Shown piece by piece: positions 25,874 to 35,683 of a DNA stretch of 44,970 bases; the stretch's first letter is position 1, and the number at the start of each line of letters is the position of its first letter. The notes under the pieces were generated by a model, which was given only the letters and a program-made list of their open reading frames with translations, did no database searches and was not told the origin of the DNA. This DNA is from Thermodesulfobacteriota bacterium (lineage in GTDB: Bacteria > Desulfobacterota > WTBG01 > CAIYCZ01 > CAIRTM01): the NCBI GenBank assembly GCA_028282925.1, contig JANQGV010000212.1:1-44970 (forward strand), read 5' to 3'. The translations under genes were made by a program, and so were the position numbers.

Positions 25874-27814
25874 TTATCGGGCGTTACGCACCAGGGTATC
25901 GATCAGCGGCATAATCGACGTCAGCGTAGTTGTTGCTGCCGTTCTGCAGGCCGGATACGCCCTGCAGGCCTTTTCCACCAGCGGGGCCAGGTCGTAATAC
26001 GTCTCAATAAACACGTTGCCCAGGGCTGTTTTTGCCAGTACCCGGTCGCGGAACTGCCGCAATGTTGCAACTGCAGGAGCGTCTGTGCCCAGGGCCGCGG
26101 CAGTGGGGCACAGGGTTGTGCCGGGTGCGCCGGTTCGCGTAAGATTGTACCTGAACATGGGCCAGGATTCTTTTTCATCATCCGGGGCCTTGAGACAGTA
26201 AAAGGTATTGTCGTAGCTGCCGACGTACAGCCGCCCGTCTACCAGGGACGGTGACGATACAACGATGTCACCGGTTTTAAAATTCCAGAGTTTCCTGCCG
26301 GTGCGGGCCTCAAGGCAGTAGAGGTTTTTATCGCTACTGCCCACATACACGTAGTCGTCGGTAACAGTGGGTGAGCTTTGAATGATGCCGCTTGCGGTGA
26401 ATTGCCACGCCAGGCTTCCGTCTTCAACATTCACACAGTACAGGCTTTTGTCAAGACTGCCGAAATAGACAAAATCTTCGTAGACAGCAGGAGAGTTGAA
26501 ACAAATGTCCCCTGTTTCATAACTCCAGATTTTTTTTCCGGTTTCTGTATCCACGCAGTAGAAGGAGTGGTCTTTGCTGCCGAAGAATACTCGTCCGTCT
26601 GCCACAGCAGGGGAGGGTGGAATGTCGCCGCCGGTTTCATAGGACCACAGCAGGCTGCCGGTTTTGGCATCCAGGCAGTACAGAAAATAGTCAACCCCGC
26701 CGATATACACTTTGCCGTCCACAACCGCCGGCGTTGAAAAGACATCCTGGGTGGTTGTGTAGTCCCACACCTTGGTGCCGGTTGCGGCATCAAGGCAGTA
26801 TATTTTATCGTCATAACCACCGATATACAGGTACCCGCCCCACAGGGACGGTGACGACTGGACCGCCTCTTCGGTTTCATACTCCCACACCTTGGTACCG
26901 GTTGCGGCATCGAGACAGTAGACCTTGAAATCGTTACTGCCGATGTATACGTATCCGCCGGATACCGCCGGAGACGATAAGACAACATTGCCGGTTTCAA
27001 ACTCCCATATTGTAGTGCCGGTTTCGGCGTCCAGGCAATATACCTTTTTGTCGCCGCTGCCGAAGTATACATTGTTGCCGGAGATCGCCGGTGAGGATGA
27101 GACGAGGTTGCCGGTTTCGAATTCCCAGATAATGCGCTCGGGGTCACCTGCTCCCCGGACCTCAAAGCTGCACAGGATTTCTTCGGTTCCGGTTGTGACC
27201 GAGACGGCGCAACTGGCATCGTCGGCATCGTCGGCAATATCGATCATTGCAGCGATTTCATTAGCACTGACAACTGAATAGCTGATCAGTTCTACCTCGG
27301 TGCAATCGATGGTAACAGTCGTAGTGGCATTGTCGAAAGAGGTTTCGGTGCCGTTGATGGTAAGGGCTATGCCGGTTTCTCCGGCCGAGGCAAACGAAGG
27401 CTCAAGACCGCCGCAACGTGGACCGCTCAGGCGCTTTACGCCGCTTGCAAGATCATAGTCGGTAAAAACGGTGCCGCTTTCAAAGGCATCACCGGCGGCG
27501 TTTATGAGCAGTTCGTGGGAGTCCTGCTCTTCGCCGAGTTGTTTGGATTCGGTATAGACAAAGTTGGGATAAAAAGATACCTGGATAATTTGAAATGGTG
27601 TTGATGTGCCCCCTTCCGACGGGGTGCTGGTACCCACGGCCTGACAGGGGATGTTTGATGACGTGCCGGTAATGATTTCATCGACGACCCATACGCAGGT
27701 GGAGCCGTCTTCCTTGGTAACGTCCCAGGTGCCGAGCCAGACGTCGCAATCCGTTGCGGCAAAGGATGGACCGGACAGGCAGAGAAACAGTACAAAAAGA
27801 ACAAGTTTTTTCAT
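25874..27814 (-). CDS. Exported PQQ-like eight-bladed beta-propeller protein with CFI-box-like C-terminus
   Basis: Signal peptide 'MKKLVLFVLFLCLSGPSFA'; eight ~40-aa repeats 'SSPAVSGGYVYIGSNDFKVYCLDAATGTKVWEYET'; C-term 'LCPTAAALGTDAPAVATLRQFRDRVLAKTALGNVFIETYYDLAPLVEK'. Confidence 0.92.
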   Translation of the reverse strand: MKKLVLFVLFLCLSGPSFAATDCDVWLGTWDVTKEDGSTCVWVVDEIITGTSSNIPCQAVGTSTPSEGGTSTPFQIIQVSFYPNFVYTESKQLGEEQDSHELLINAAGDAFESGTVFTDYDLASGVKRLSGPRCGGLEPSFASAGETGIALTINGTETSFDNATTTVTIDCTEVELISYSVVSANEIAAMIDIADDADDASCAVSVTTGTEEILCSFEVRGAGDPERIIWEFETGNLVSSSPAISGNNVYFGSGDKKVYCLDAETGTTIWEFETGNVVLSSPAVSGGYVYIGSNDFKVYCLDAATGTKVWEYETEEAVQSSPSLWGGYLYIGGYDDKIYCLDAATGTKVWDYTTTQDVFSTPAVVDGKVYIGGVDYFLYCLDAKTGSLLWSYETGGDIPPSPAVADGRVFFGSKDHSFYCVDTETGKKIWSYETGDICFNSPAVYEDFVYFGSLDKSLYCVNVEDGSLAWQFTASGIIQSSPTVTDDYVYVGSSDKNLYCLEARTGRKLWNFKTGDIVVSSPSLVDGRLYVGSYDNTFYCLKAPDDEKESWPMFRYNLTRTGAPGTTLCPTAAALGTDAPAVATLRQFRDRVLAKTALGNVFIETYYDLAPLVEKACRAYPACRTAATTTLTSIMPLIDTLVRNAR

Positions 27815-28119
27815 GGCATAACCTCCCTTTTTTAAAACATGTTTTTTGATTGGTGAACGAAACGGAGTTGTTTCGTCCCGGCAGCATCACCCCTCCAAAA
27901 GTGTTTAGCTGCACCAACATGTCCTGCGGATTTCTCCGGTTTTCCTCCGGTTGCCGTCGACTCGTTGCTATTGCATGGTTTTGCCTCCTTTCATGCGGCC
28001 GGTTGTGTATGTAATGGAGCCCGAATCATCCGGGCTCCCGAGGGTTTATCATATGGTTTAGATGGTAGTGCATATGCAAGCACCGGAAATCCCGACGTCA
28101 GAGGCCGGAAGTCGCCGTA

Positions 28120-29016
28120 TTATTCTTCTTTTTCAGGTAGTTCAAAGTCGACATTCCAGAAGCCGTCACGCCAGTATTTCTTAAATGAATCCTTGAATAT
28201 TTTTTTACCCATGTTTACTGCAAAATCGTTCTGGTAAATGCCCAGGATAAGCTCTTTTGATTTTTCCTTGTGTCGTGCTGCATAGGTCGGATCGACTTCT
28301 GCGCTGTGGGCCTTTTTCATATACACGGGCAGTATCATCCTGATGGCCTCCGCCACGGTATGGTAGTATGCTTCGCGCTCGGCGTCGTTTTCGGCTTTTG
28401 GCTCAGTCAGCTCAAAGCGGTACGGGCTTTTGAACGGATCGAGATATTTGGTGATTTCGCCCCGGCCTTCGACACGCTGGTATTTTTCAACCATGGCAAG
28501 GGCCTTTTTGATGGTATCAATATCGCTGCCGAAAAAGGTCTCATACGGGATGTTTTCTTTGTCGACATTGAAAAAATCCATGATGCACAGGCCGGAGGTT
28601 CCCGGTGCGGGCTTCATGAAGTCGATATGCAGAATAGGGGCTTTCACACCGTACCGGGGTCTGATGTTCAGGGTGAAATCGCGATAATAGTCCGATCCGG
28701 CCGGAATTTCAAACTGGCTGATTGTTGCGGTGGCGAGGGTGTCGTTGCTGTAGGCCTTGAGGGGTATTCCGAGCAGATTGCAGCCGAAAAGTTTGTTGAA
28801 CGGAAACGCCAGATCCAGGCTGAATGTGGCGAACTCTTTGGTGATGGGACGCTCGGCTGCATTGTGTTCCTGCAAAAGGCCGAGCATCTGGCTGCGCAGC
28901 TTGTCGAACTCACCATAGTCGCTGAGTTTTTCCGGCTCAAAGGTCATGATAAAAACAACCGCTATTACTATGAGGGCGATAATGCCGATGCCGATGATCT
29001 TCAATACTGTTTTCAT
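28120..29016 (-). CDS. Membrane-anchored protein resembling ferredoxin-dependent bilin reductases (PcyA/HY2 superfamily)
   Basis: N-terminal TM 'IIGIGIIALIVIAVVFIM'; 'PILHIDFMKPAPGTSGLCIMDFFNV' and 'YQNDFAVNMGKKIFKDSFKKYWRDGFWNVDFELPE' match recalled PcyA patterns. Confidence 0.6.
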   Translation of the reverse strand: MKTVLKIIGIGIIALIVIAVVFIMTFEPEKLSDYGEFDKLRSQMLGLLQEHNAAERPITKEFATFSLDLAFPFNKLFGCNLLGIPLKAYSNDTLATATISQFEIPAGSDYYRDFTLNIRPRYGVKAPILHIDFMKPAPGTSGLCIMDFFNVDKENIPYETFFGSDIDTIKKALAMVEKYQRVEGRGEITKYLDPFKSPYRFELTEPKAENDAEREAYYHTVAEAIRMILPVYMKKAHSAEVDPTYAARHKEKSKELILGIYQNDFAVNMGKKIFKDSFKKYWRDGFWNVDFELPEKEE

Positions 29017-29049
29017 GATTTCTCTCCACTCTGTTAATTAATAATGCTT

Positions 29050-29790
29050 TCATATACTGTTTTCTGCTGTCGCTGCTTTATGCTCCAGGATGTCTTCAAT
29101 ATGGACTGCGATATCATCGATTGCCCCGGTAACCGGCTTGTAAAACCGGTGGTCGAAGACGTCTTCCTGCATAGTGTAGCAGGGCTCGAGGTTGCACAAA
29201 ATTTTAGTACATTGCCGGCCGGAAACCAGTTCTGCAACCGGTACAACCGTGCCGGACGTACCCAGGGCAACCAGGCAGTCGTCGGGTTGCAGACCGTCGA
29301 CCAATGCGTACATGTCACGGTACCGCGGAGCAACTTCGTTAAAGAGAACGACATTGGGTTTGATGTCGTCCGCTTCGCAACCGGGGCAGGTGCTGTAGAG
29401 CGCGCAGGGCTCATACCCGATATCCCACACATGGCCGCATGCCAGGCACTGCATTTCCGTGAGAAAACCGTGCACGTGCAACACATTGCTGCATCCGGCA
29501 CGCTCAAGCAGGTCGTCCACATTCTGGGTTACAAGCAGCACCCGCTCGGGTCCGTATTCTTCCTGCAGAAGTGCGAGCCGTTTGTGAGCATGGTTCGGCT
29601 CGATTGTTTTTATCAACCTCCTGAATTCGTTGAAAAACCGGAACACCGCCGGCTTGTTTTGATAGAACGTGCAGAAATTGGCCACCTCGTCGATATCGTA
29701 TTTCTCCCAGAGCCCGCCCTTGTCTCTAAAGGTAGGTATGCCGCTTTCGGCACTCAATCCAGCGCCGCTTACAATTACTGTTTTACCCAT
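29050..29790 (-). CDS. Sir2-family NAD-dependent protein deacylase
   Basis: 'VIVSGAGLSAESGIPTFRDKGGLWEKY', 'TQNVDDLLERAG', 'VLHVHGFLTEMQCLACG..CPGCE', 'GTSGTVVPVAEL'. N-terminus uncertain: no SD upstream of MGKTV. Confidence 0.93.
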   Translation of the reverse strand: MGKTVIVSGAGLSAESGIPTFRDKGGLWEKYDIDEVANFCTFYQNKPAVFRFFNEFRRLIKTIEPNHAHKRLALLQEEYGPERVLLVTQNVDDLLERAGCSNVLHVHGFLTEMQCLACGHVWDIGYEPCALYSTCPGCEADDIKPNVVLFNEVAPRYRDMYALVDGLQPDDCLVALGTSGTVVPVAELVSGRQCTKILCNLEPCYTMQEDVFDHRFYKPVTGAIDDIAVHIEDILEHKAATAENSI

Positions 29791-29954
29791 GATAACAAGG
29801 AGGTTTTTGTTGTGCGTAAGTGATAACAATAGATCAAAATGGGGGTTTTGGTCAATGAAATTTATGGTTTTGACAAATTCGCCTAAAAAAACTATACAGA
29901 TAGAAACGTTTTGAGGCATAGAAGATCCTATACATTCGATAAAAGGCGATTATC

Positions 29955-30347
29955 ATGAAAAAAATCAAGTGTTTTAACTGCGAAAAAGAGATGGATGTGG
30001 TCGGGGTGAGTCTGGAAGACCTGTTCAAGGCCGGTCTCACCATGTTTTGCAGCCAGGAATGTGCCGGGGCTTTTCCGCATTATGGCACCGATGCATTCAG
30101 TGAGCGCCTTGAGGTGTGTAAAAGAAAATTTCTCGCGTATATGTTTGCAGAGCCGCTATGTGGGAAATTGTGCCGGATGGAGGGCGCACCGGACGGCGCC
30201 GATGGGCCGCTGCTGTATTTCAAAGCGGTGGATGTGCGGGCGGCCGCGCAGTGGCTTAAAGAAAAGATCGCCCAGTCAGATCCTGTCGACGAGGGTCTCC
30301 TGTCGGCAATCGATGAAGCCTTCAAGGACGTCAACAACGAGGAATGA
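29955..30347 (+). CDS. Small zinc-ribbon-like hypothetical protein
   Basis: 'IKCFNCEKEMDVVGV...MFCSQECAGAF'. Confidence 0.7.
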   Translation: MKKIKCFNCEKEMDVVGVSLEDLFKAGLTMFCSQECAGAFPHYGTDAFSERLEVCKRKFLAYMFAEPLCGKLCRMEGAPDGADGPLLYFKAVDVRAAAQWLKEKIAQSDPVDEGLLSAIDEAFKDVNNEE

Positions 30348-30389
30348 ATACATTGTTTTTAACGGCCATGCCGTTCAATCAGGTTGCTT

Positions 30390-30590
30390 CTAGTCCTTTA
30401 CCCTGTCATCGCCGGGATGCCGCTCTTCGAACCAGTCCGGAATTGTGTTTTTATAATAGTAGAGCGGCACAATCAAAGAACCACAGTCTTCACAGCGCCA
30501 GCTAAGCTCTTCGCCCCTTTCCCTGGAATATGGTTTTAAGCAGTTTTGATTATTGCTGCACAGGAAGATGCTGCTTACCATGTTGTCCAT
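30390..30590 (-). CDS. Small hypothetical protein with zinc-ribbon-like Cys pairs
   Basis: 'WRCEDCGSLIVPLYYYKNTIPDWF'; intergenic, no competing ORF. Confidence 0.5.
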   Translation of the reverse strand: MDNMVSSIFLCSNNQNCLKPYSRERGEELSWRCEDCGSLIVPLYYYKNTIPDWFEERHPGDDRVKD

Positions 30591-30833
30591 AGAGACCCTT
30601 TCGACATGTTAACCCCTCTAATGTACTATAGTAGAGCATTTGTTTCGGAATGACTATCGCTCCGGTAGGTTATTTGTGAAAATATATTTGGGTAAGACGT
30701 TAGTATTAGAAGTGCGGGCCGGCGTGGTTTTTTCAATAAAAAACAAAGGGTTTCAGATGTGCGTAGAACTCGTGTGAAAAGAGTCGAGGATTTTTTTTGA
30801 GAGATGTATTTTTTGAAGTGCGGCCCGTAAGGC

Positions 30834-30872
30834 AAAAGGCCGGACTGTTGCCGATGCAACGGCCCGGCCCAC
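30834..30872 (-). terminator. Intrinsic terminator of the DRE-TIM lyase gene
   Basis: Minus strand GGCCGGGCCGTTGCATCGGCAACAGTCCGGCCTTTTGCC. Confidence 0.7.
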
Positions 30873-30894
30873 GATGTTTTAAGATGATACTTTT

Positions 30895-31866
30895 TTATGC
30901 AATATCGGTATCGTCAAGACGGGTGGATTCTACAAAAAAATCGTAGGCATTGTCTTGATTTTTCTTGTCGGCCCGGAACTTCATTGCTGCACGGGGGTGC
31001 TGGTTCATGCAACCGCTGATACCGTAGATGTCGTTGAAGCCCCACTCGATTTCCTGCCGCAGGGGTACAAAATCTTCCTGGATGGTTTTGTAGATCGGAC
31101 GCACATCGAACTTCGGGTTTTTCAGAAACATCAGCAGCAATTCAAGATTGCAGTTGCCGGCGCCCCGGCCGATGCCGTTGATGGTGGCGTCCAGCATGTT
31201 GACGCCTTCAATGATCGCCTGCTGTGTGTTGGCAAAACCCAGTTGCTGGTTGTTGTGCGCGTGAAACCCCAGCTCTTTGTCCGGGGCATATTTTTTATAC
31301 AGGTTGAGGTAGTGGCTTACCTGTTCCGAGTAGAAGGCACCATAGCTGTCGACGAGATACAGGTAGTCGACCTCTTTGCAGTCGTTTACCTGTGCCAGTG
31401 CTTCAAGCAGGTCGTTTTCAATGGCGGCTGAAGCGGCCATGATGTTGATGGTGGTAAGGTAGCCCAGGTCTTTACAGCGTATGGCTAGGTCGAGGCCTTT
31501 GTCGATGTCGGGCACGTAGCAGGCGGTGCGGATCATGTCAAAGGGGGTGTTGTCCCGGGGTTTCAGAGCTGAAATATCAACCCGGCCCACATCATACATT
31601 ACGGCAACCAGGGGTGGATTTTCACACTCATACGAATCGATAACCCGCTGAACATCGTCGTCGTCGCAGAAGTTCCACTTGCCGTAATCCTTGCGGTTAT
31701 AGTCGTCGCTTTCGGCCAGCTTTTTCCCGAGCTCAATAAAATCGACACCGGCCTCACAGCAGGCGCGATACACCGCTTTAACGAAATCATCGGTGAATTT
31801 ATAATTATTGATCAAACCTCCATCACGAATGGTGCAGTCAAATACTTTTATCTCCGGACGATACAT
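30895..31866 (-). CDS. DRE-TIM metallolyase, 4-hydroxy-2-oxovalerate aldolase/HMG-CoA lyase-like
   Basis: 'VFDCTIRDGGLINNYKF', 'VDSYGAF', 'GFHAHNNQQLGFANT', 'GIGRGAGNCNLE'. Confidence 0.9.
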   Translation of the reverse strand: MYRPEIKVFDCTIRDGGLINNYKFTDDFVKAVYRACCEAGVDFIELGKKLAESDDYNRKDYGKWNFCDDDDVQRVIDSYECENPPLVAVMYDVGRVDISALKPRDNTPFDMIRTACYVPDIDKGLDLAIRCKDLGYLTTINIMAASAAIENDLLEALAQVNDCKEVDYLYLVDSYGAFYSEQVSHYLNLYKKYAPDKELGFHAHNNQQLGFANTQQAIIEGVNMLDATINGIGRGAGNCNLELLLMFLKNPKFDVRPIYKTIQEDFVPLRQEIEWGFNDIYGISGCMNQHPRAAMKFRADKKNQDNAYDFFVESTRLDDTDIA

Positions 31867-32150
31867 GCGACTTTCTCCTTCTCTTACGGTTTAACACACA
31901 GATACACTGGTCATGTACATACTCAAGGTAAAAGACTTATTATTCTTTATTGTGCATTTTTGTCAATATAAAAATATTAGTTTTTGTATTAAATTGCATT
32001 GATGTTGCATGCCGCATGTGAAGTTGTTGCAGAAAAAGTATGTAACTACTGATTTTATGTTCATTTTACTTGAAATAGCAAACACTTTGTATTATATATG
32101 CACTACACAACCTACCTGTATTTTATTACTCAACAGACAGACATAAAAAA

Positions 32151-32510
32151 ATGGCAGAATCAAACCGCAGAAAAAACAGGCGTGTCCCTGCATCGATCAG
32201 GATAATTTATGTGCACGATGGAGATTTTCTTACATCGCACAGTAAGGACCTGTCGCCGGACGGGATGTTCGTGTATACCAGAAAACCGCTTGAGGTCGGT
32301 GATACAACCGAGTTGACGTTTTCCATCGGCACCCTCGATGAGATCACGGTTTCCGCAAAAGTTGTCTGGGTCAACAGCTCCGAATCCGAAACCGAAGCCG
32401 GTATGGGGGTGGAGTTCGTCAATCCCCCACCTTTTTTTCAACAGACCATACTTGAGACGGTGAATCGGGTGGCGTTTCTCGGGTATGGGTCTAAAAAAAT
32501 AGATAATTAA
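32151..32510 (+). CDS. PilZ domain protein (myxobacterial-type)
   Basis: 'RRKNRRVPASIRIIYVHDGDFLTSHSKDLSPDGMFVYTRKPLEVGDTTELTFSI...VVWVN...GMGVEFVN'. Confidence 0.88.
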   Translation: MAESNRRKNRRVPASIRIIYVHDGDFLTSHSKDLSPDGMFVYTRKPLEVGDTTELTFSIGTLDEITVSAKVVWVNSSESETEAGMGVEFVNPPPFFQQTILETVNRVAFLGYGSKKIDN

Positions 32511-32636
32511 GAGGCTGTTGAAAAACATCCATCTGCGGCGTTGTGTGTATTGCTCCTCACTGCGGCGTACACACAAAGTACGCCTCATTCGTCACAATAG
32601 CACACGCCTTGCATCTGAATATTTTTGAACAGCCTC
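32511..32636 (+). repeat. Nested-palindrome repeat family 1, copy D
   Basis: GAGGCTGTTGAAAAACATCCATCTGCGGCG...GCGTACACACAAAGTACGC...CCTTGCATCTGAATATTTTTGAACAGCCTC; starts directly after the TAA stop. Confidence 0.92.
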
Positions 32637-32723
32637 CAATTCTGAAGGTTGTGAAGAATCCTCGCTTTATCCAACTCTAAGAATCCTCGTTCCTTACATA
32701 TATTGTAAGCAAGAAACATCGGA

Positions 32724-35306
32724 TTATTGCTTTGAGAATTCCAGCTTGTCGCCCTTGCCGGTATCAACCTGTATCGTATCGCCTTCGCTGAAGTTGCCTT
32801 CCAGTATCTGCAGGGCCAGGGGGTCCTGGATGTGGCGCTGGATGGCCCGTTTCAGGGGCCGGGCGCCGTAGACCGGATCGTAACCGTGGTTGACGATGAA
32901 TTCCAGGGCGCTGCCGGTCAGGCTCAGGGCCAGCTTGCGCTCTTCAAGGCGTTTGCGCAGCAGGGCCAACTGAATATCCACAATGCGTTTGAGGTGGTCG
33001 CGCTCGAGATTGTTGAAGGTGATGATTTCATCGACACGGTTCAGGAATTCGGGTTTGAATGCCTGCCGCATGATTCCCATGATTTTTTGTTCGCGCCCGG
33101 GGCCTTCTTCCTCCTGGATAACCTGGCTGCCGAGGTTCGAGGTCATGATGATAATGGCGTTTTTAAAATCAACGGTGCGCCCCTGTCCGTCGGTCAGGCG
33201 GCCGTCATCCATGATCTGCAGCAGGATGTTGAACACATCCGGATGCGCTTTTTCAATTTCATCAAACAGGATCACGGCATAGGGTTTGCGACGGATGGCC
33301 TCGGTTAGATAGCCGCCTTCGTCGTAGCCCACATAGCCCGGAGGCGCTCCGATCAGCCGGGCAACCGAATGCTTTTCCATGAATTCCGACATGTCGATCC
33401 TGACCATTGAGTGCTCATCGTCGAAGAGAAATTCAGCCAGGGCCCGTGCAAGTTCGGTTTTTCCCACGCCGGTTGCGCCCAGGAAGATAAACGAGCCCAG
33501 GGGCCGGTTAGGGTCCTGGAGGCCTGAGCGCGCCCGGCGCACGGCGTTTGCAACAAGGGTAATGGCCTCGTCCTGTCCCACAACCCGTTCCCGGATGCGG
33601 TCTTCCATGTGAACCAGTTTGTCCAGCTCGCCTTCCATCATGCGTGATACGGGAATGCCGGTCCATTTGGAAACGATTTCAGCAACATCTTCGGTGTCGA
33701 CCTCTTCTTTCAGCATTTTGTTTTCAGCCTGCATCTGCTCAAGGGCGGTGTTTGCTTCTTCGAGTTGCTTTTCAAGGTCGGTTATGGTGCCGTAGCGGAT
33801 TGCCGCCACTTTTTCGTAATTACCGCTGCGCTCTTCGCGCTGCTCTTCGGTGCGGGCCTGTTCAAGGCCTTCCTTGAGACCCTGGATTTTCTGAATAGTG
33901 TCCTTCTCCTGGTGCCAGATTTTTTTCTGTTCTTCAACCCGTTGCTTCAATTCCTCGATATCTTTATTCAGGCTTTCAAGGCGCTCGCCTGATGCTTTGT
34001 CATTCTCTTTTTTCAGGGCTTCGCGTTCGATTTCCATCTGCATCAGCCTGCGCTGTTCTTCGTCGATTTCAGCCGGCAGGCTGTCTATTTCCATGCGCAG
34101 GGATGAGGCGGCTTCGTCGATCAGGTCGACGGCCTTGTCGGGCAGAAAGCGGTCGGAAATATAGCGGTGCGACAGGGTGGCCGCCGACACGATTGCGGCA
34201 TCCATGATGCGCACGCCGTGGTGCACTTCATACCGCTCTTTGAGGCCGCGCAGAATCGATATGGTATCCTCCACGGTAGGTTCCTTGACCAGCACCGGTT
34301 GGAAACGGCGCTCAAGGGCGGCGTCTTTTTCAATATGTTTTCGATACTCGTTGAGGGTTGTAGCTCCGATGCAGCGGAGCTCGCCCCGGGCAAGGGCCGG
34401 TTTCAGCATGTTGGAGGCATCCACGGCCCCTTCGGCGGCCCCGGCCCCGACAACGGTATGCAGCTCGTCGATAAACATGATAATTTCACCGTCGGAATCC
34501 TGCACCTCTTTCAGCACCGCCTTGAGCCGGTCTTCGAATTCTCCACGGTATTTTGCGCCGGCCAGCAGGCTGCCGATATCAAGGGAGACCAGCCGTTTGT
34601 CCTGAAGGCCCTCGGGCACGTCACCGTCGACGATCCGGCGGGCAAGGCCTTCTACAATGGCTGTTTTGCCGACGCCCGGCTCGCCGATCAGTACCGGGTT
34701 GTTTTTTGTCCGCCGCGAAAGAACCTGGATGACCCGACGGATTTCGCCGTCGCGGCCGATAACCGGGTCGAGTTTGCCGGAACGGGCCTGCTCGGTCAGG
34801 TCGCGGGCGTACTGTTGCAGGGCCTGGTATTTTTCTTCGGGGTTCTGGTCGGTCACCCTCTGGGAGCCGCGCACATCGGTGAGCGCTTTGAAAAGGGAAT
34901 CCTTCGTGATGCCGCATGAAGCCAGAATTTTTGCCGCCTGGCTGTCTTTTGTTTCAAGCAGTGCCAGCAGTATATGCTCGATGCTGACAAAATCATCGCT
35001 GAGCTGTTGGGCCTCCTTGAACGCCGCATCCAGGATCTTTTTGGAGCGGGGAGACAGGTAGACCTGTTCGATGCCCGATCCGCTGACCTGTGGAAGTTTT
35101 TGCAGGGTATCGGTGAGTTGCTGTATGATGCTCTGGGGGTCTGTGCCCAGCTTTTTTATAATGGTCGTGCCTATGCCTTCGGACTGTTCAAGTATGGCGA
35201 GCAAAAGGTGTTCCGGCTCGATTTGCTGATGTCCAAAACGATCGGCAATCTGCTGGCAGTCGTTGAGAGCTTCCTGGGACTTGATGGTGAATTTGTCGAA
35301 TCGCAT
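32724..35306 (-). CDS. clpB: ATP-dependent chaperone ClpB
   Basis: Clp N-domain repeats, Walker A '[13 protein letters not shown]' and '[14 protein letters not shown]', coiled-coil middle domain, '[22 protein letters not shown]'. Confidence 0.99.
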   Translation of the reverse strand: MRFDKFTIKSQEALNDCQQIADRFGHQQIEPEHLLLAILEQSEGIGTTIIKKLGTDPQSIIQQLTDTLQKLPQVSGSGIEQVYLSPRSKKILDAAFKEAQQLSDDFVSIEHILLALLETKDSQAAKILASCGITKDSLFKALTDVRGSQRVTDQNPEEKYQALQQYARDLTEQARSGKLDPVIGRDGEIRRVIQVLSRRTKNNPVLIGEPGVGKTAIVEGLARRIVDGDVPEGLQDKRLVSLDIGSLLAGAKYRGEFEDRLKAVLKEVQDSDGEIIMFIDELHTVVGAGAAEGAVDASNMLKPALARGELRCIGATTLNEYRKHIEKDAALERRFQPVLVKEPTVEDTISILRGLKERYEVHHGVRIMDAAIVSAATLSHRYISDRFLPDKAVDLIDEAASSLRMEIDSLPAEIDEEQRRLMQMEIEREALKKENDKASGERLESLNKDIEELKQRVEEQKKIWHQEKDTIQKIQGLKEGLEQARTEEQREERSGNYEKVAAIRYGTITDLEKQLEEANTALEQMQAENKMLKEEVDTEDVAEIVSKWTGIPVSRMMEGELDKLVHMEDRIRERVVGQDEAITLVANAVRRARSGLQDPNRPLGSFIFLGATGVGKTELARALAEFLFDDEHSMVRIDMSEFMEKHSVARLIGAPPGYVGYDEGGYLTEAIRRKPYAVILFDEIEKAHPDVFNILLQIMDDGRLTDGQGRTVDFKNAIIIMTSNLGSQVIQEEEGPGREQKIMGIMRQAFKPEFLNRVDEIITFNNLERDHLKRIVDIQLALLRKRLEERKLALSLTGSALEFIVNHGYDPVYGARPLKRAIQRHIQDPLALQILEGNFSEGDTIQVDTGKGDKLEFSKQ

Positions 35307-35683
35307 AGCACAGTCTCCTGGTTGTTAAAACCCGTGTCCGGTTTTGTTTATGGTCAGAAAATAAGCATGCTCATTAAAATGTCAACCTGTTGAAAATAAG
35401 ATTCACTACAGCCGGTGTGCATCTTTTCAGTGCCGACGGTGTTATATGTATGTAGTATAGGTACACAAAAATGGACAGACGCTTTAATGTATTAACGTAT
35501 CGGGTAAAAAAATAATATAATTTACCTTTATTTTTTCTGTGTGTGCGGCAAGAATAGGGATAAAATTTTTATGGAAATGTGCCGATAATGCATGGTACTA
35601 TGCATTCGATTTACCACGTATGGGCTTAAAATCCGTTACCGGCCATTTTACCGGAATGTATCGTTAACCCACTGAACAGTACT

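Noticed and set aside
26200-27120. Tandem ~120-bp DNA repeats
   Set aside because: Explained by eight PQQ propeller repeats in the encoded protein; divergent at the DNA level.
26431-27237. 268-aa minus-strand ORF rich in repeats
   Set aside because: Alternative frame of the PQQ-propeller gene; apparent repetitiveness is inherited from the true frame.
27815-28020. c-di-GMP (GEMM) or cobalamin riboswitch
   Set aside because: Core conserved motifs of those classes could not be found when read on the minus strand; kept only as an unassigned structured leader.
35356-35385. Heat-shock CIRCE or sigma-32 element upstream of clpB
   Set aside because: No TTAGCACTC-N9-GAGTGCTAA inverted repeat or clear sigma-32 -10; only a plausible sigma-70-like TTGACA on the minus strand.
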